Source: Ilyomonas sp965247435 (lineage in GTDB: Bacteria; Bacteroidota; Bacteroidia; Chitinophagales; Chitinophagaceae). From it: 64,000 bases of DNA. Under the pieces are notes generated by a model. It was not told where the DNA came from. It did no database searches and saw nothing but the letters and a program-made list of their open reading frames with translations. The stretch covers positions 3,844,001 to 3,908,000 of the forward strand of contig OZ252019.1 in the NCBI GenBank assembly GCA_965247435.1, given 5' to 3'. Both the position numbers and the translations under genes were made by a program. Positions 15,977-24,797 of the stretch are shown here, piece after piece. Numbering within the stretch: the first letter of the stretch is position 1; every line of letters starts with the position of its first letter.

Positions 15977-17077
15977 TTATATACTTGATGATTTTAAACG
16001 CTGTCGCCGGTTGAAGACTTTTTTATAAACCCATTGAAGGTTGCTTTGCTTGAAATGATCTTTCCATTTTAAAGCCTTCTTTTCTATAAGATGCCAGGAA
16101 AGCATGGAAAGAGTTAGTGTAACGCCTGCACTTAAAAGAAAAAAAGTAAAGGTATTCAGGTGCTTAAAGTATAAACTAATGGTTTGCTGTACCGGGTATC
16201 CCCAGATATACAAACCATAGGAATAATCTCCCTCCTTCGCGAAGTTCTTCAGGTAGGTGGTTTTTACAAAACTTAAATAGATAACAACATAGCTCAACGT
16301 TATCCCGGATATAACGAGGCTCCAGACATAAGCTGTGTTGTAGCGCATATTAATGATCAGCAGGCTTAGCGCGATTGCAGCAACGGTTGTGTTTAAAATT
16401 ACTCGCCGCCTGAATATGTAAATCAGCGCACCGCAAAGGAAGTAAAACATAGTTTCTAAAATGGCCATGCCGCCATGAAGCAACCTGTTGCGAAAAACTA
16501 TCACAGTTAACAGTAATAAAAAAAATCCGGCCCTGCTTTTTCTTGAGATTATTAAACCGATGGCAGCAACGAGGCAATAACAAAACAATTCATAAGGCAG
16601 GGTCCAGAAACTTCCGTTTACCATTTTTGCCGCCCGGTTCGTTTCAAACACGCCCGGTAAATAATACTGTACGTTAACCATGAAGGTGTTGGAATAGTAA
16701 TATTTGAATGTAGAAAAACTGGTAAAGTAATCGCTCAAACTATTAGTAGTAAGCAGCGGCCCGATAATGAATACGGTACAACAGACTACGGCAATCAATG
16801 CCGGATAGATCCGTAACGCGCGGGATGTAAAAAACTCAGCAACATCACGGGTCCTGTCGAAACTCCGGGTAATCAGAAAACCACTTACAATGAAAAATAT
16901 GGCTACGCAAATACCACCTATCGTATATCGGCCCTGCGAAAAAGCCAGTAATGGCTCCCGGGCGGATGGATATAAATAATAACAGTGATGAAAGATTACG
17001 AGCAACGCAGCCATGAATCTGATGAAATCAAAATTGTTTTCTCTGCCTTGCAGGCAGTCACTAACTTTTCTGTTCAT
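15977..17077 (-). CDS. Acyltransferase family 3 membrane protein (OafA/YrhL type)
   Basis: Integral membrane O-acyltransferase of 366 residues that adds acetyl or similar groups to sugars. The conserved opening NFDFIRFMAALLVIFHHCYYLY contains the catalytic-type His near residue 31. Around ten membrane helices follow, with IFFIVSGFLITRSF and YSYGLYIWGYPVQQ as typical family blocks. It lacks the extra SGNH domain of longer OafA forms. It is on the same strand as the polysaccharide locus but separated from it by 266 bp and a strong terminator, so it is probably transcribed alone. It is a natural candidate for acetylating the polysaccharide. A small palindrome, CTGCCTTGCAGGCAG, lies within its first codons. 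Confidence 0.9.
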   Translation of the reverse strand: MNRKVSDCLQGRENNFDFIRFMAALLVIFHHCYYLYPSAREPLLAFSQGRYTIGGICVAIFFIVSGFLITRSFDRTRDVAEFFTSRALRIYPALIAVVCCTVFIIGPLLTTNSLSDYFTSFSTFKYYYSNTFMVNVQYYLPGVFETNRAAKMVNGSFWTLPYELFCYCLVAAIGLIISRKSRAGFFLLLLTVIVFRNRLLHGGMAILETMFYFLCGALIYIFRRRVILNTTVAAIALSLLIINMRYNTAYVWSLVISGITLSYVVIYLSFVKTTYLKNFAKEGDYSYGLYIWGYPVQQTISLYFKHLNTFTFFLLSAGVTLTLSMLSWHLIEKKALKWKDHFKQSNLQWVYKKVFNRRQRLKSSSI

Positions 17078-17311
17078 TACGGTGTTTGTGTATAATAGGT
17101 TAGGTTGTACTAAATCTTATGCAAAATAAAAAGCACTACAATGTAAAACAAAGAATCAGAAGATTACAGCTTATGGATAATTTTTTAGGTCTTAAAACTG
17201 CTCATGTAAATAAATATCGGGTGAAGCAATAAGTTTTAAAATGATCAGCGCTACAGGCGCCAGCGATTTAAGTATCTGCAGGCCACGCTTAGTGTGAGCT
17301 ATTACAGAAAC

Positions 17312-17345
17312 AAAAAAACCCTGCAGGTTTTGCCTGCAGGGTTTT
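17312..17345 (-). terminator. Strong terminator at the end of the polysaccharide operon
   Basis: CCCTGCAGG (17319-17327) and CCTGCAGGG (17333-17341) form a perfect 9-bp stem with a 5-base loop. Read on the minus strand it is followed by seven Ts. The stop codon of the last gene (17346-17344) touches the stem. This is the natural end of the long minus-strand operon. Confidence 0.92.
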
Positions 17346-18294
17346 ATGCCAGACTGATTTTTACTTTCTTCTTTTCCGGTTTGCGCTTTTTTCTCCAGGC
17401 AATCAGCAGCGGATGAAGCAGCACATGCTCGGCAAAAGCTATTTTAAATGCCTTGACAAATAATGCGCAGTATGTTTTTTTATACAACTTCGGCAGCACT
17501 TCATAGATCACTTTTGCGCACTTGGCAGCGCGTTTTTTCATCACTGCATCCATATCTATACCGGAAGTATCTATGTTATAACCATTGTGGTTTTTTATAT
17601 CCCTGCAAAGCTCATATTCTTCAAAATAATTTATGTAGCTCTTCATCACTTTTTTGGTGATTTGAGCAGGATGCATGCGCACAAAAGCAAGCGGTTCAGG
17701 TATAATATAGCAATCGCCTGCATTCAGGTGATGCAGCCACATTTCCCAATCAGTAAGCCATTTGTATTTAGGGTTAAATGCTGCGATATTTTTATTCTTT
17801 CCCCTAAACATTACTGCACTGGGCTCACCCAGCCAGCCATAAGTATTTAAGGTAAGCTTTATAATATCATGGCCGGTATGGAAATGCTTTACCGGCAATT
17901 GAAAAAGGTTGGAGACACTGCCAAATCCCCGGCGGTAACAGGTAACCAGTGAAACTGTTGGATACGCTTCCATAACTGCTACAAATTTTTCCAGCATTTC
18001 CGGATGAAATTTATCATCTGCGCAGAGATATTTTATATAAGTTCCCTTTGCAAGTTCAAGGCATTTATTCCAGTTGCCGGCAAGACCGATGTTGGTAGCA
18101 TTTTTATAATAACTGATGCGCTCATCCTGCAGGTACTTACCTACAACCTCCGTAGTATTATCGGAAGAGTTGTTATCACAGATAATAATTTCAAAATCGT
18201 TGAAAGTCTGATCCAGCACACTTTGTATCGTTTCATCCAGAAGATGTGCATAATTATAGGTAGGTATCAGTACCGATACTTCAGGAGTATGCAT
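17344..18294 (-). CDS. Family 2 glycosyltransferase
   Basis: Cytoplasmic GT-A transferase of 316 residues, probably adding a sugar to the lipid-linked oligosaccharide. The N-terminus (VSVLIPTYNYAHLLDETIQSVLDQTF) and CDNNSSDNT are typical GT2. The metal-binding DxD-like motif is CADDKF near residues 91-96, and the acceptor-side block is WLTDWEMWLHH. It is the last gene of the operon, and its stop codon touches the terminator hairpin. It follows the unusual-sugar module directly, so its donor may be the modified sugar made there. The highly basic C-terminus (WRKKRKPEKKKVK) may help it sit at the membrane. Confidence 0.9.
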   Translation of the reverse strand: MHTPEVSVLIPTYNYAHLLDETIQSVLDQTFNDFEIIICDNNSSDNTTEVVGKYLQDERISYYKNATNIGLAGNWNKCLELAKGTYIKYLCADDKFHPEMLEKFVAVMEAYPTVSLVTCYRRGFGSVSNLFQLPVKHFHTGHDIIKLTLNTYGWLGEPSAVMFRGKNKNIAAFNPKYKWLTDWEMWLHHLNAGDCYIIPEPLAFVRMHPAQITKKVMKSYINYFEEYELCRDIKNHNGYNIDTSGIDMDAVMKKRAAKCAKVIYEVLPKLYKKTYCALFVKAFKIAFAEHVLLHPLLIAWRKKRKPEKKKVKISLA

Positions 18295-18323
18295 TACGCT
18301 TTGGTATTAAGGGCTAAAAAAAT

Positions 18324-19652
18324 TTATCTTGTTACCGGTTTCGCTGCAGCCTGAAAGTGGGTCGCAAAATAGGCGTCCTGCTCTTTGCGCAGGCGCTCAA
18401 CAAACCGGTTGTTGGGCATTATTACATCATCATAGGTTATTACCTGGTCTTTTGCTATCTTGTTTTTCAGCACGCAACCTTCCGCCAGACCTATCGGCAA
18501 CAGGTTTTCCTCCTGCTGTACATCAGCATTCTCGCAAAGGCCATAAGTCATATAATACCCGATGCCGTCAATAACCTCGCCGGCCTGCAAATCTTTCTTA
18601 GCAGCGGTAACTACCTCTACACAAGGCGCACCGATAGGCGTTAAGGCTGCATCCTTCAAAAGCACTGCCCGTACAATGGTATTGGCAATTTCAAAATGAC
18701 AGAGATGATAAGGCGTATAAAAAAGGTATAAAGGCCCCTGGCCAAGTTTATACAGATTTAGATAGTGCTCCTGTACCGGATCGTCTATAGTACCGAGCAC
18801 AAACACCCCGGGCGCAGGCTCGCTGATGCCAACCACATAATCTACTATGCCCGGGCCGGTTAAAAGGTCTGTTAGCGGAAAAAGGTTAACGACCTCCTTA
18901 ATGGTGGTGTTGGGCGGCACTGCCGGGCCGTGCATGCCGCGTTTTGCAACGCGCATACCGGTACCGTTTGCCACGATTGCCTGCTCAAATGATATTTTAC
19001 TGCCATCTGCAAAGGAAGAAACCATTTCAGGTTTTTGTCCCCATTTCCTGGCAAATTCAATCTGCGTAGTGGGGTTGCGGTAAGGATCGTGAAGCCCCTT
19101 GATATTACCGCACAACACCGGCTTTACGCCTATTGATTTTACAAAACGGTATAGATTCATGATAACGCCCGGCTGGTCTCCGTCGGTATTGCTGTATATG
19201 ACGCCCATTTTATCGGCATATACTTTTAAAATAGGACCGACCGTGCCATCTACTTCAGCATCCATCAGTAAAATGTGCTTACGGTTTTGAATAGCCTGGA
19301 AAGCTACAGTAGCACCGAACTCAACCGCACCGGTTACTTCAATGATTGCTTCTATACCCGCTGCTTCGCAAAGCAAAAAGGCATTGTCGGTAATACTATA
19401 GCTGCCTTTACCAATGTTATCCTCCAACTGCTGTAAGGTAGAAATTTCTTCCGCAATAATACCCGCGTTACTATAAGCGGCTTTTGCCTTTGCTATATTG
19501 CGGTTTGATATAGCTACCAGTTCTATTCCCTTCGTGTATTTGCATAGCTGCAAGGCGATGCCGGTAGCCATAAAACCTGCGCCTACCATAGCTACCCGGA
19601 TAGGGTTTCCATCAGCCTCACGCGCTTTTAGTATCTGGTCTATTATAATCAT
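18324..19652 (-). CDS. NAD(P)-dependent oxidoreductase with C-terminal SAF domain (homoserine-dehydrogenase-like)
   Basis: A 442-residue protein with an N-terminal Rossmann fold (VAMVGAGFMATGIA, residues 20-33), a central catalytic domain like that of homoserine dehydrogenase, and a C-terminal SAF-like domain (LPIGLAEGCVLKNKIAKDQVITYDDV). The role is not established; in other genomes such proteins often occur in nucleotide-sugar clusters rather than amino-acid operons. Here it is 4 bp after the RmlC-like gene and so almost certainly co-translated with the sugar module. It may reduce or rearrange a keto-sugar. The nucleotide-sugar assignment is by context only; homoserine dehydrogenase activity is unlikely because the aspartate-pathway genes are absent. 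Confidence 0.8.
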   Translation of the reverse strand: MIIIDQILKAREADGNPIRVAMVGAGFMATGIALQLCKYTKGIELVAISNRNIAKAKAAYSNAGIIAEEISTLQQLEDNIGKGSYSITDNAFLLCEAAGIEAIIEVTGAVEFGATVAFQAIQNRKHILLMDAEVDGTVGPILKVYADKMGVIYSNTDGDQPGVIMNLYRFVKSIGVKPVLCGNIKGLHDPYRNPTTQIEFARKWGQKPEMVSSFADGSKISFEQAIVANGTGMRVAKRGMHGPAVPPNTTIKEVVNLFPLTDLLTGPGIVDYVVGISEPAPGVFVLGTIDDPVQEHYLNLYKLGQGPLYLFYTPYHLCHFEIANTIVRAVLLKDAALTPIGAPCVEVVTAAKKDLQAGEVIDGIGYYMTYGLCENADVQQEENLLPIGLAEGCVLKNKIAKDQVITYDDVIMPNNRFVERLRKEQDAYFATHFQAAAKPVTR

Positions 19653-19656
19653 GCGG

Positions 19657-20232
19657 TTAATTTACCTGCCTAGGCGAATGATGTTGCGTAGTGTAATCAA
19701 ATGCAGGCTCATAAAATGCATACGCATGGTCTTTGATAGACATAACTGCGGGCGCCAGCGGCCATTGGATATTAAAGGCCGGATCATCCCACCGGAATCC
19801 TATTTCTGCACCTGGCGTATAATATTGCGACATTTGATAAACCACTTCTGTTTCGTCCTGCAAAGTAATGTAACCATGCGCAAATCCTTCGGGAATGTAC
19901 ATCATTTTATAATTGCCAGCCGTTAGCTCGGTACCATACCACTGTAAGTAAGTAGCAGAATTCTTTCTCATATCTACTATCACATCGTAAATACTGCCGG
20001 TACTGCAGCGAACTAATTTGCTTTCCTTATAAGGGGAAAGCTGGGCATGCAAGCCCCGCAAGGTACCTCGTTGTTTGTTATAGCTTACATTCGACTGCAC
20101 GATATTGAAGTCAATACCATGCGTCTCAAATTCATGCTGGCAGTAGGTTCTGCCAAAAAATCCACGCTCATCCTCCCTACGTTCTATTTCCAGTACGTAT
20201 GCGCCCTTCAATTTTGTTTTGGTAAATATCAT
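19657..20232 (-). CDS. rfbC: dTDP-4-dehydrorhamnose 3,5-epimerase-like protein (RmlC/RfbC family)
   Basis: Cupin-fold epimerase of 191 residues. Family features are ERREDERGFFGRTYC near residue 17, the catalytic-His block TLRGLHAQ (His62), DMRKNSATYLQW and IPEGFAHGYITL. It epimerises C3 and/or C5 of a 4-keto sugar nucleotide. The other rhamnose enzymes (RmlA, RmlB, RmlD) are not in the window; the cluster has a cytidylyltransferase and a C-methyltransferase instead. The real substrate may therefore be another 4-keto hexose, as in C-methyl deoxysugar pathways. It lies 41 bp after the epimerase/dehydratase gene and 4 bp before the SAF oxidoreductase. The symbol marks the family, not proven rhamnose synthesis. 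Confidence 0.85.
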   Translation of the reverse strand: MIFTKTKLKGAYVLEIERREDERGFFGRTYCQHEFETHGIDFNIVQSNVSYNKQRGTLRGLHAQLSPYKESKLVRCSTGSIYDVIVDMRKNSATYLQWYGTELTAGNYKMMYIPEGFAHGYITLQDETEVVYQMSQYYTPGAEIGFRWDDPAFNIQWPLAPAVMSIKDHAYAFYEPAFDYTTQHHSPRQVN

Positions 20233-20273
20233 AATCTTGCCCGGAATTATAACCGTTACGATTGTTAAGCAAT

Positions 20274-21362
20274 TTATACTAATACTGCCGCACTATTCTT
20301 CGCCAGTTTCATCGGCCGGTTTGTCCAGCAAAGCTCTTCATTCAATTGATTTGTTGCCTGCAGGTGATTTAAGGCTTTCAGCCGCATAAGCTGCGAATTT
20401 CTAAAGTCGTTGTCGGTAAACCGCATGGCGGTAAGCAGTTCCTGCAATTGTAAAATAGCATCCGGCAACGTAACCTGTGGCTGATGGCCGGGTGCAAGCG
20501 CTTTATACAGGTTGAAACTCACCCGATATGAACGTTTATCCGGCGCTGCATCTTTATTCAACTGTACACCGGTGCCTGGTAGTAATGCCGCCACTGCATT
20601 GGCAAGGTCGCGAACCTGATAATTCCATTCATTACTTCCAGCATTTATTGCTAAAAAATTACCGCTATTGTCTGCCTGCCTGCTAAGGGCCCATTCAATT
20701 GCTCGCGCCATGTCTTTCACGTGAATCAATGGTCTCCAGGGACTGCCATCACTAAGGATATTGATATGGCCGGACGCTACGGCACCAGCTACAAAATCAT
20801 TTAGTACAAGGTCCAGGCGCAGGCGGTCGCTGGCGCCACAAGCGGTAGCAAAGCGAAGGCAGGTAACGGTAAAACGATCATCGGCCAGCGGCTCCAGCTC
20901 CTTCTCGGTAAAAACTTTGGAGCGGGCATACGCCGTGAGCGGGTTAAGCGTAGCGTTTTCTGTTTTTGCGCTGCCTTCGGCAGCGCCATACATACTGCAA
21001 CTGGAGGCAAAGGTAAAGGACCGAACGCCCGCCTGTTTGGCAAGCCGCGCAAGCCGTATGCTGGAAATAAAATTGATGTCCATTGTTACATCTTCAAACC
21101 GGTTGCCCATCGGGTCATTGGATATTGCAGCGAGGTGAACAATTGCATCTACACCCTGCAAAACCTCAGCGCTTATATTGCGAATATCACCAAAAAGTTG
21201 CGCATCCAGCCTGCTTTCCGGCAGCACCGTGGCGTTGGTAAGACAGGCAGCATAATATCCCATATCGAAGCCGATAAGATGGGCGTCAGGATGTACTTCG
21301 CGTAAATGTTTTACCACCACTGGCCCTACATAACCCATGTTTCCGGTAATTAATATTTTCAT
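20274..21362 (-). CDS. NAD-dependent epimerase/dehydratase (extended SDR)
   Basis: A 362-residue sugar-nucleotide enzyme. Its NAD motif ITGNMGYVGP is at residues 5-14, and the active-site signature is SSCSMYG with Y145-ARS-K149. The C-terminal part has WRPLIHVKDMARAIEWAL, usual for sugar-nucleotide epimerases and reductases. It lacks the TSDKCY-type motif of CDP-glucose 4,6-dehydratase, so it does not simply fill that missing step. The last 60 residues are helical and longer than usual. It sits between the cytidylyltransferase and the RmlC-like gene. It may be a 4-ketoreductase or epimerase acting late in the pathway; the exact reaction is unknown. Confidence 0.85.
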   Translation of the reverse strand: MKILITGNMGYVGPVVVKHLREVHPDAHLIGFDMGYYAACLTNATVLPESRLDAQLFGDIRNISAEVLQGVDAIVHLAAISNDPMGNRFEDVTMDINFISSIRLARLAKQAGVRSFTFASSCSMYGAAEGSAKTENATLNPLTAYARSKVFTEKELEPLADDRFTVTCLRFATACGASDRLRLDLVLNDFVAGAVASGHINILSDGSPWRPLIHVKDMARAIEWALSRQADNSGNFLAINAGSNEWNYQVRDLANAVAALLPGTGVQLNKDAAPDKRSYRVSFNLYKALAPGHQPQVTLPDAILQLQELLTAMRFTDNDFRNSQLMRLKALNHLQATNQLNEELCWTNRPMKLAKNSAAVLV

Positions 21363-21522
21363 ATAAAAGCTTGTTGGTTTTTAAGAGAATTAACAAATGC
21401 GGTTGCACAATCGTACAGATAGAAAAATATAAACACCTTAATTATTTATAGAAGTCCGGGGTTCATAAATAATAAACGCTGTTTGCCCGATATTCAAAAA
21501 GCAAAAAATTTTCATGGTTCTT

Positions 21523-22326
21523 TTAAGGTGTAGTTGCCAATGATGTATTCCAGACATGCCAGGGTGCATTACCGCTTTGCCACAGCTCTTCCAGCACATT
21601 CTTATCGCGCAGGGTATCCATCGGTTGCCAAAAACCCGCATGGCGGTAAGCAGCCAACTGGTTGTCGTGCGAAAGGTTTTCCAGCGGCTCCCGTTCCCAC
21701 ACCGTATTTTCGTTTTCTATATAATCAAGCACTTCCGGCTCCAGCACAAAAAAGCCGCCGTTTATCCAGGGCATGCTGCCACCGGCCGCAGGCTTTTCCT
21801 GAAACCGCTGTATATTGTTTTCTTCCGGAGCAAGATTAAATACGCCAAACCTGCCCGGTTGCTGCACCGCTGTAAGCGTAGCTAAAGTACCCTGGGCGCG
21901 GTGAAAAGCTATAAGGTCAGCAATGTTTACATCACTTACGCCATCACCGTACGTCATGCAAAAAGTTTCGTTGCCAATATAATTTTTGATACGCAACATG
22001 CGCCCGCCCGTCATTGTGTTGTGGCCGGTATGCACGAGTGTAACCTTCCACTCTTCGGTATTGTTACGGTGTATTTCCATGCTGTTGGTACGCATGTCAA
22101 ACGTGATATCTGAATTGTTCATGCAGTAGTTGGCAAAATATTCTTTGATTATATATCCTTTATAGCCGCAGCAAATAATGAAGTCGTTGATGCCATAGCT
22201 CGAATATATTTTCATGATATGCCACAGGATCGGCTTGCCGCCTACTTCAACCATTGGTTTCGGACGGATACCACTTTCTTCGCTGATGCGTGTACCAAAG
22301 CCGCCCGCCAGGATAACTGCTTTCAT
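21523..22326 (-). CDS. rfbF: Glucose-1-phosphate cytidylyltransferase
   Basis: Makes CDP-glucose from CTP and glucose-1-phosphate, the entry step for CDP-linked deoxysugars. The 267-residue protein begins MKAVILAGGFGTRISEESG with the nucleotide-binding loop, followed by RPKPMVEVGGKPILWHIMK. The family-specific blocks FCMTYGDGVSDVNI, FQEKP and WINGGFFVLEPEVLDYI are present. The CDP-glucose 4,6-dehydratase gene (rfbG) that normally accompanies it is not found in the window. It lies 62 bp after the C-methyltransferase gene and 160 bp before the next gene; that longer gap shows no hairpin or terminator. Confidence 0.92.
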   Translation of the reverse strand: MKAVILAGGFGTRISEESGIRPKPMVEVGGKPILWHIMKIYSSYGINDFIICCGYKGYIIKEYFANYCMNNSDITFDMRTNSMEIHRNNTEEWKVTLVHTGHNTMTGGRMLRIKNYIGNETFCMTYGDGVSDVNIADLIAFHRAQGTLATLTAVQQPGRFGVFNLAPEENNIQRFQEKPAAGGSMPWINGGFFVLEPEVLDYIENENTVWEREPLENLSHDNQLAAYRHAGFWQPMDTLRDKNVLEELWQSGNAPWHVWNTSLATTP

Positions 22327-22388
22327 ATACTTAGAATTTTAGGCTCAATTTATTTTATATGCCTGCATTCAACAAGGCATTATATAGC

Positions 22389-23621
22389 TTACGAGGAAAT
22401 AATTTGTAAGGAGGGGATTGGTACAACAAACTGTCCGCCCCACTCCTGTATATAGCTTAATTGTTTTACAATTTCCTCTTTCAGATTCCATGGAAAAAGG
22501 ATAACAAAATCGGGCTTTGCCTCTTTCAAAAAAGTTTCGTTTACTACCGGTATATGGCTTCCTGGAAGAAACTTATTTTGCTTATGCGGATTTGCATCCA
22601 CCACAAAATCTATCAGATCGTTTTTTATACCGCAATAGTTTAGCAAGGTATTGCCTTTTGCTGCCGCGCCATAGCCGGCAACTTTTTTACCGGCTGCTTT
22701 TTGTGCTAATAAAAACTGGTCAACGCCAAGTTTTACCAGTAATGCCTGCTCCTGAAAATGATGGTAATAAGCCAGTATATTAACACCTGCAGTTATTTCT
22801 TTTTCCAGTAGCCGGGCTACATTTTCCGAAACCTGCCGGCTGCTATTGCCTTCATGCTTTGCATAAATTCTTAACGAACCACCGTGCGTAGGCAACTCTT
22901 CCACGTCAAACATCTCCAGGCCCTGCGCTGCAAATATTTGTTGTACCGTGTAAAAAGAAAGGTACGAAAAATGCTCATGGTAAATAGTATCAAACTGGTT
23001 GTTTGCTACCAGTTGCAGCAAGTGCGGAAACTCCATGGTAATCACACCATCTTCTTTAAGCAGGAGCTTCATACCTTTTACAAAGTCCACGATATCCGGC
23101 ACATGCGCCAGCACATTGTTGCCAAGCAGCAAATCGGCTTTCCGGTTCTGAGCAGCAAGTGCCTGCGCGAGTTTAGTTCCAAAAAAATCGTTGACTGTTT
23201 CTATACCCTTACCCCGCGCAACTTCTGCGGTGTTGGCAGTTGGCTCTATGCCTAAGACCGGTACCTTTTGCTCGTTAAAGTATTGTAACAAATAACCATC
23301 ATTGGAAGCAATTTCTACCACCTGGCTTTTTTCTGAAAATCCAAAACGGCTGATCATCTGCTCCGTATATTTTTTTGCATGTTGCAGCCAGCTCGTAGAA
23401 TAGGAAGAAAAATATACATAATCACTATTGAAAATGGCGTCGGATTTTTTGTATTCTTCTATTTGCACCAAAAAACAATTGCAACATACATATACTTTCA
23501 GTGGATAATATACTTCCGGTTCGTTTAACTGCTCGGCAGTAAGAAACGAATTGGAAGCCGGAGCATTTACAAGATCAATAAAAACATCAGTGAGCGGAGC
23601 TTTACAAAATCTGCAGGGCAT
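22389..23621 (-). CDS. Sugar C-methyltransferase-like SAM enzyme (NovU/TylC3 type)
   Basis: A 410-residue three-part methyltransferase. The N-terminus is a zinc-binding domain (CRFC at residues 3-6 and VCCNCFLVQ near 45-53). The middle is a class I AdoMet fold (VVEIASNDGYLLQYF). The C-terminal part is the extra domain common to sugar 3-C-methyltransferases (VAGYGAAAKGNTLLNYCG, a typical signature). Known relatives methylate C3 of 4-keto deoxysugars attached to a nucleotide, giving branched sugars. With the cytidylyltransferase, RmlC-like epimerase, SDR and SAF oxidoreductase it forms a five-gene module for a branched sugar. Gene spacing (62 and 105 bp) is looser than elsewhere in the operon. 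Confidence 0.87.
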   Translation of the reverse strand: MPCRFCKAPLTDVFIDLVNAPASNSFLTAEQLNEPEVYYPLKVYVCCNCFLVQIEEYKKSDAIFNSDYVYFSSYSTSWLQHAKKYTEQMISRFGFSEKSQVVEIASNDGYLLQYFNEQKVPVLGIEPTANTAEVARGKGIETVNDFFGTKLAQALAAQNRKADLLLGNNVLAHVPDIVDFVKGMKLLLKEDGVITMEFPHLLQLVANNQFDTIYHEHFSYLSFYTVQQIFAAQGLEMFDVEELPTHGGSLRIYAKHEGNSSRQVSENVARLLEKEITAGVNILAYYHHFQEQALLVKLGVDQFLLAQKAAGKKVAGYGAAAKGNTLLNYCGIKNDLIDFVVDANPHKQNKFLPGSHIPVVNETFLKEAKPDFVILFPWNLKEEIVKQLSYIQEWGGQFVVPIPSLQIISS

Positions 23622-23726
23622 AATCAGAAAGGATAATGGGGATGGTGATGGTTATTTTTTTTTTGAATATTTATTGTGATACAGCTTCAGCGAACAGCAG
23701 TTTGCATTGCTTACATAGGTTTTACT

Positions 23727-24785
23727 TCAGGTAGAACCCGTTATTCTCTTAAGTGTATTCAAGACCAGAACATCAGGTTTTAAAAAATGATTATAGTAGT
23801 CCTGATTGCGTTGCATCATTTCCTGTTTAAGCGCCGGGTTGGAGCGTAAGGTATCAATTTGTAGTATCAATTCGTCAACGGTGTTAAACGCTAAATAGTT
23901 TTTACCATTTTCAAAATTTCCGGGCAGCTCAAAATGCAATGGTTCTGACGCAATTGCTTTGGAGGCCGCTACATACTCAGCAGTCTTCCAGCCTATCGAA
24001 TTGTGCAGGCCGGTAGTTGCAATGCAAATGGCATGTTGCTTAATAGTATCCAGATAGCCTTTTTTGCTGGTCAGCTTTTGCGGCATAACCAGTTGCGGAT
24101 AGTGCTTAACCGAATAAGCATCTGCAATCAGGCCGCCGGTAAACTGATCCCAGTATTTCGCGCGGCAGGCTTGTATGCAGGCTATGCGCACTGCGTTTAT
24201 GCGCTCGCGGTGCAATTTAGAACCCTCGCTTAATGCTTCATCCGGATTCCAGAGCCGCGTAAGAAACAGAATTTTATTGTTGTTGTTATCAACAGGCGCC
24301 TGCTCAAAATCTTTTGCATAAAAAAAACTTTTGCCAACAAAAACTTTCGTTACTGCATTAGTTTTTAATACATAGATCACCTTATCTTTTAAGGAAGGAC
24401 TAAAGCGAAGCAAACTGGCCTCCGGTTGAATATTATAATTGAAACCCAATGGAAAAACCTGGCAGCCTTCCGGCGCATAAGCCTGCATTTCGGGGCTGAA
24501 ACTTCTTTTAAAATAAAAATCTGCTTCATACGTTTTCCGGAAATATTCCAGGTTTTCTTCTTTGGTTCCTTTTTTCCAGGACAATCCATCTATCGCATCA
24601 TAATAGACTTTATATTTATTATTGACTGTTACAGATGCTATAGCCAGCGCGTTTTTACTTTTATTTTTATGCGTGAAGCGAAGTTTTGCAATTCCCTTTT
24701 TTTCCAGTTCAAAAAAGCCTGTGTAGAGTTGTAACAAGTGCGGACTGTTTAAAAATTCTATCTCGCAATCGAAAGCAGCATTCAT
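23727..24785 (-). CDS. Putative glycosyltransferase, GT-B-like C-terminal half
   Basis: A 352-residue cytoplasmic protein with no clear family that I can name. The C-terminal half (GLHNSIGWKTAEYVAASKAIASEP, then NYLAFNTVDELILQIDTL) looks like the donor-binding half of a GT-B glycosyltransferase: Gly-rich turn, helix, 'who is responsible' acidic region and final helices. The N-terminal half has ALAIASVTVNNKYKVYYDAIDG and a YFRKTYEADFYFKRSF segment, as in some Bacteroidota capsule genes. It lies 12 bp downstream of the PglF-like dehydratase and so belongs to the operon. Probably transfers a sugar to the lipid-linked chain; this is inferred from context and fold only. Confidence 0.6.
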   Translation of the reverse strand: MNAAFDCEIEFLNSPHLLQLYTGFFELEKKGIAKLRFTHKNKSKNALAIASVTVNNKYKVYYDAIDGLSWKKGTKEENLEYFRKTYEADFYFKRSFSPEMQAYAPEGCQVFPLGFNYNIQPEASLLRFSPSLKDKVIYVLKTNAVTKVFVGKSFFYAKDFEQAPVDNNNNKILFLTRLWNPDEALSEGSKLHRERINAVRIACIQACRAKYWDQFTGGLIADAYSVKHYPQLVMPQKLTSKKGYLDTIKQHAICIATTGLHNSIGWKTAEYVAASKAIASEPLHFELPGNFENGKNYLAFNTVDELILQIDTLRSNPALKQEMMQRNQDYYNHFLKPDVLVLNTLKRITGST

Positions 24786-24797
24786 ATTGTATAATAA

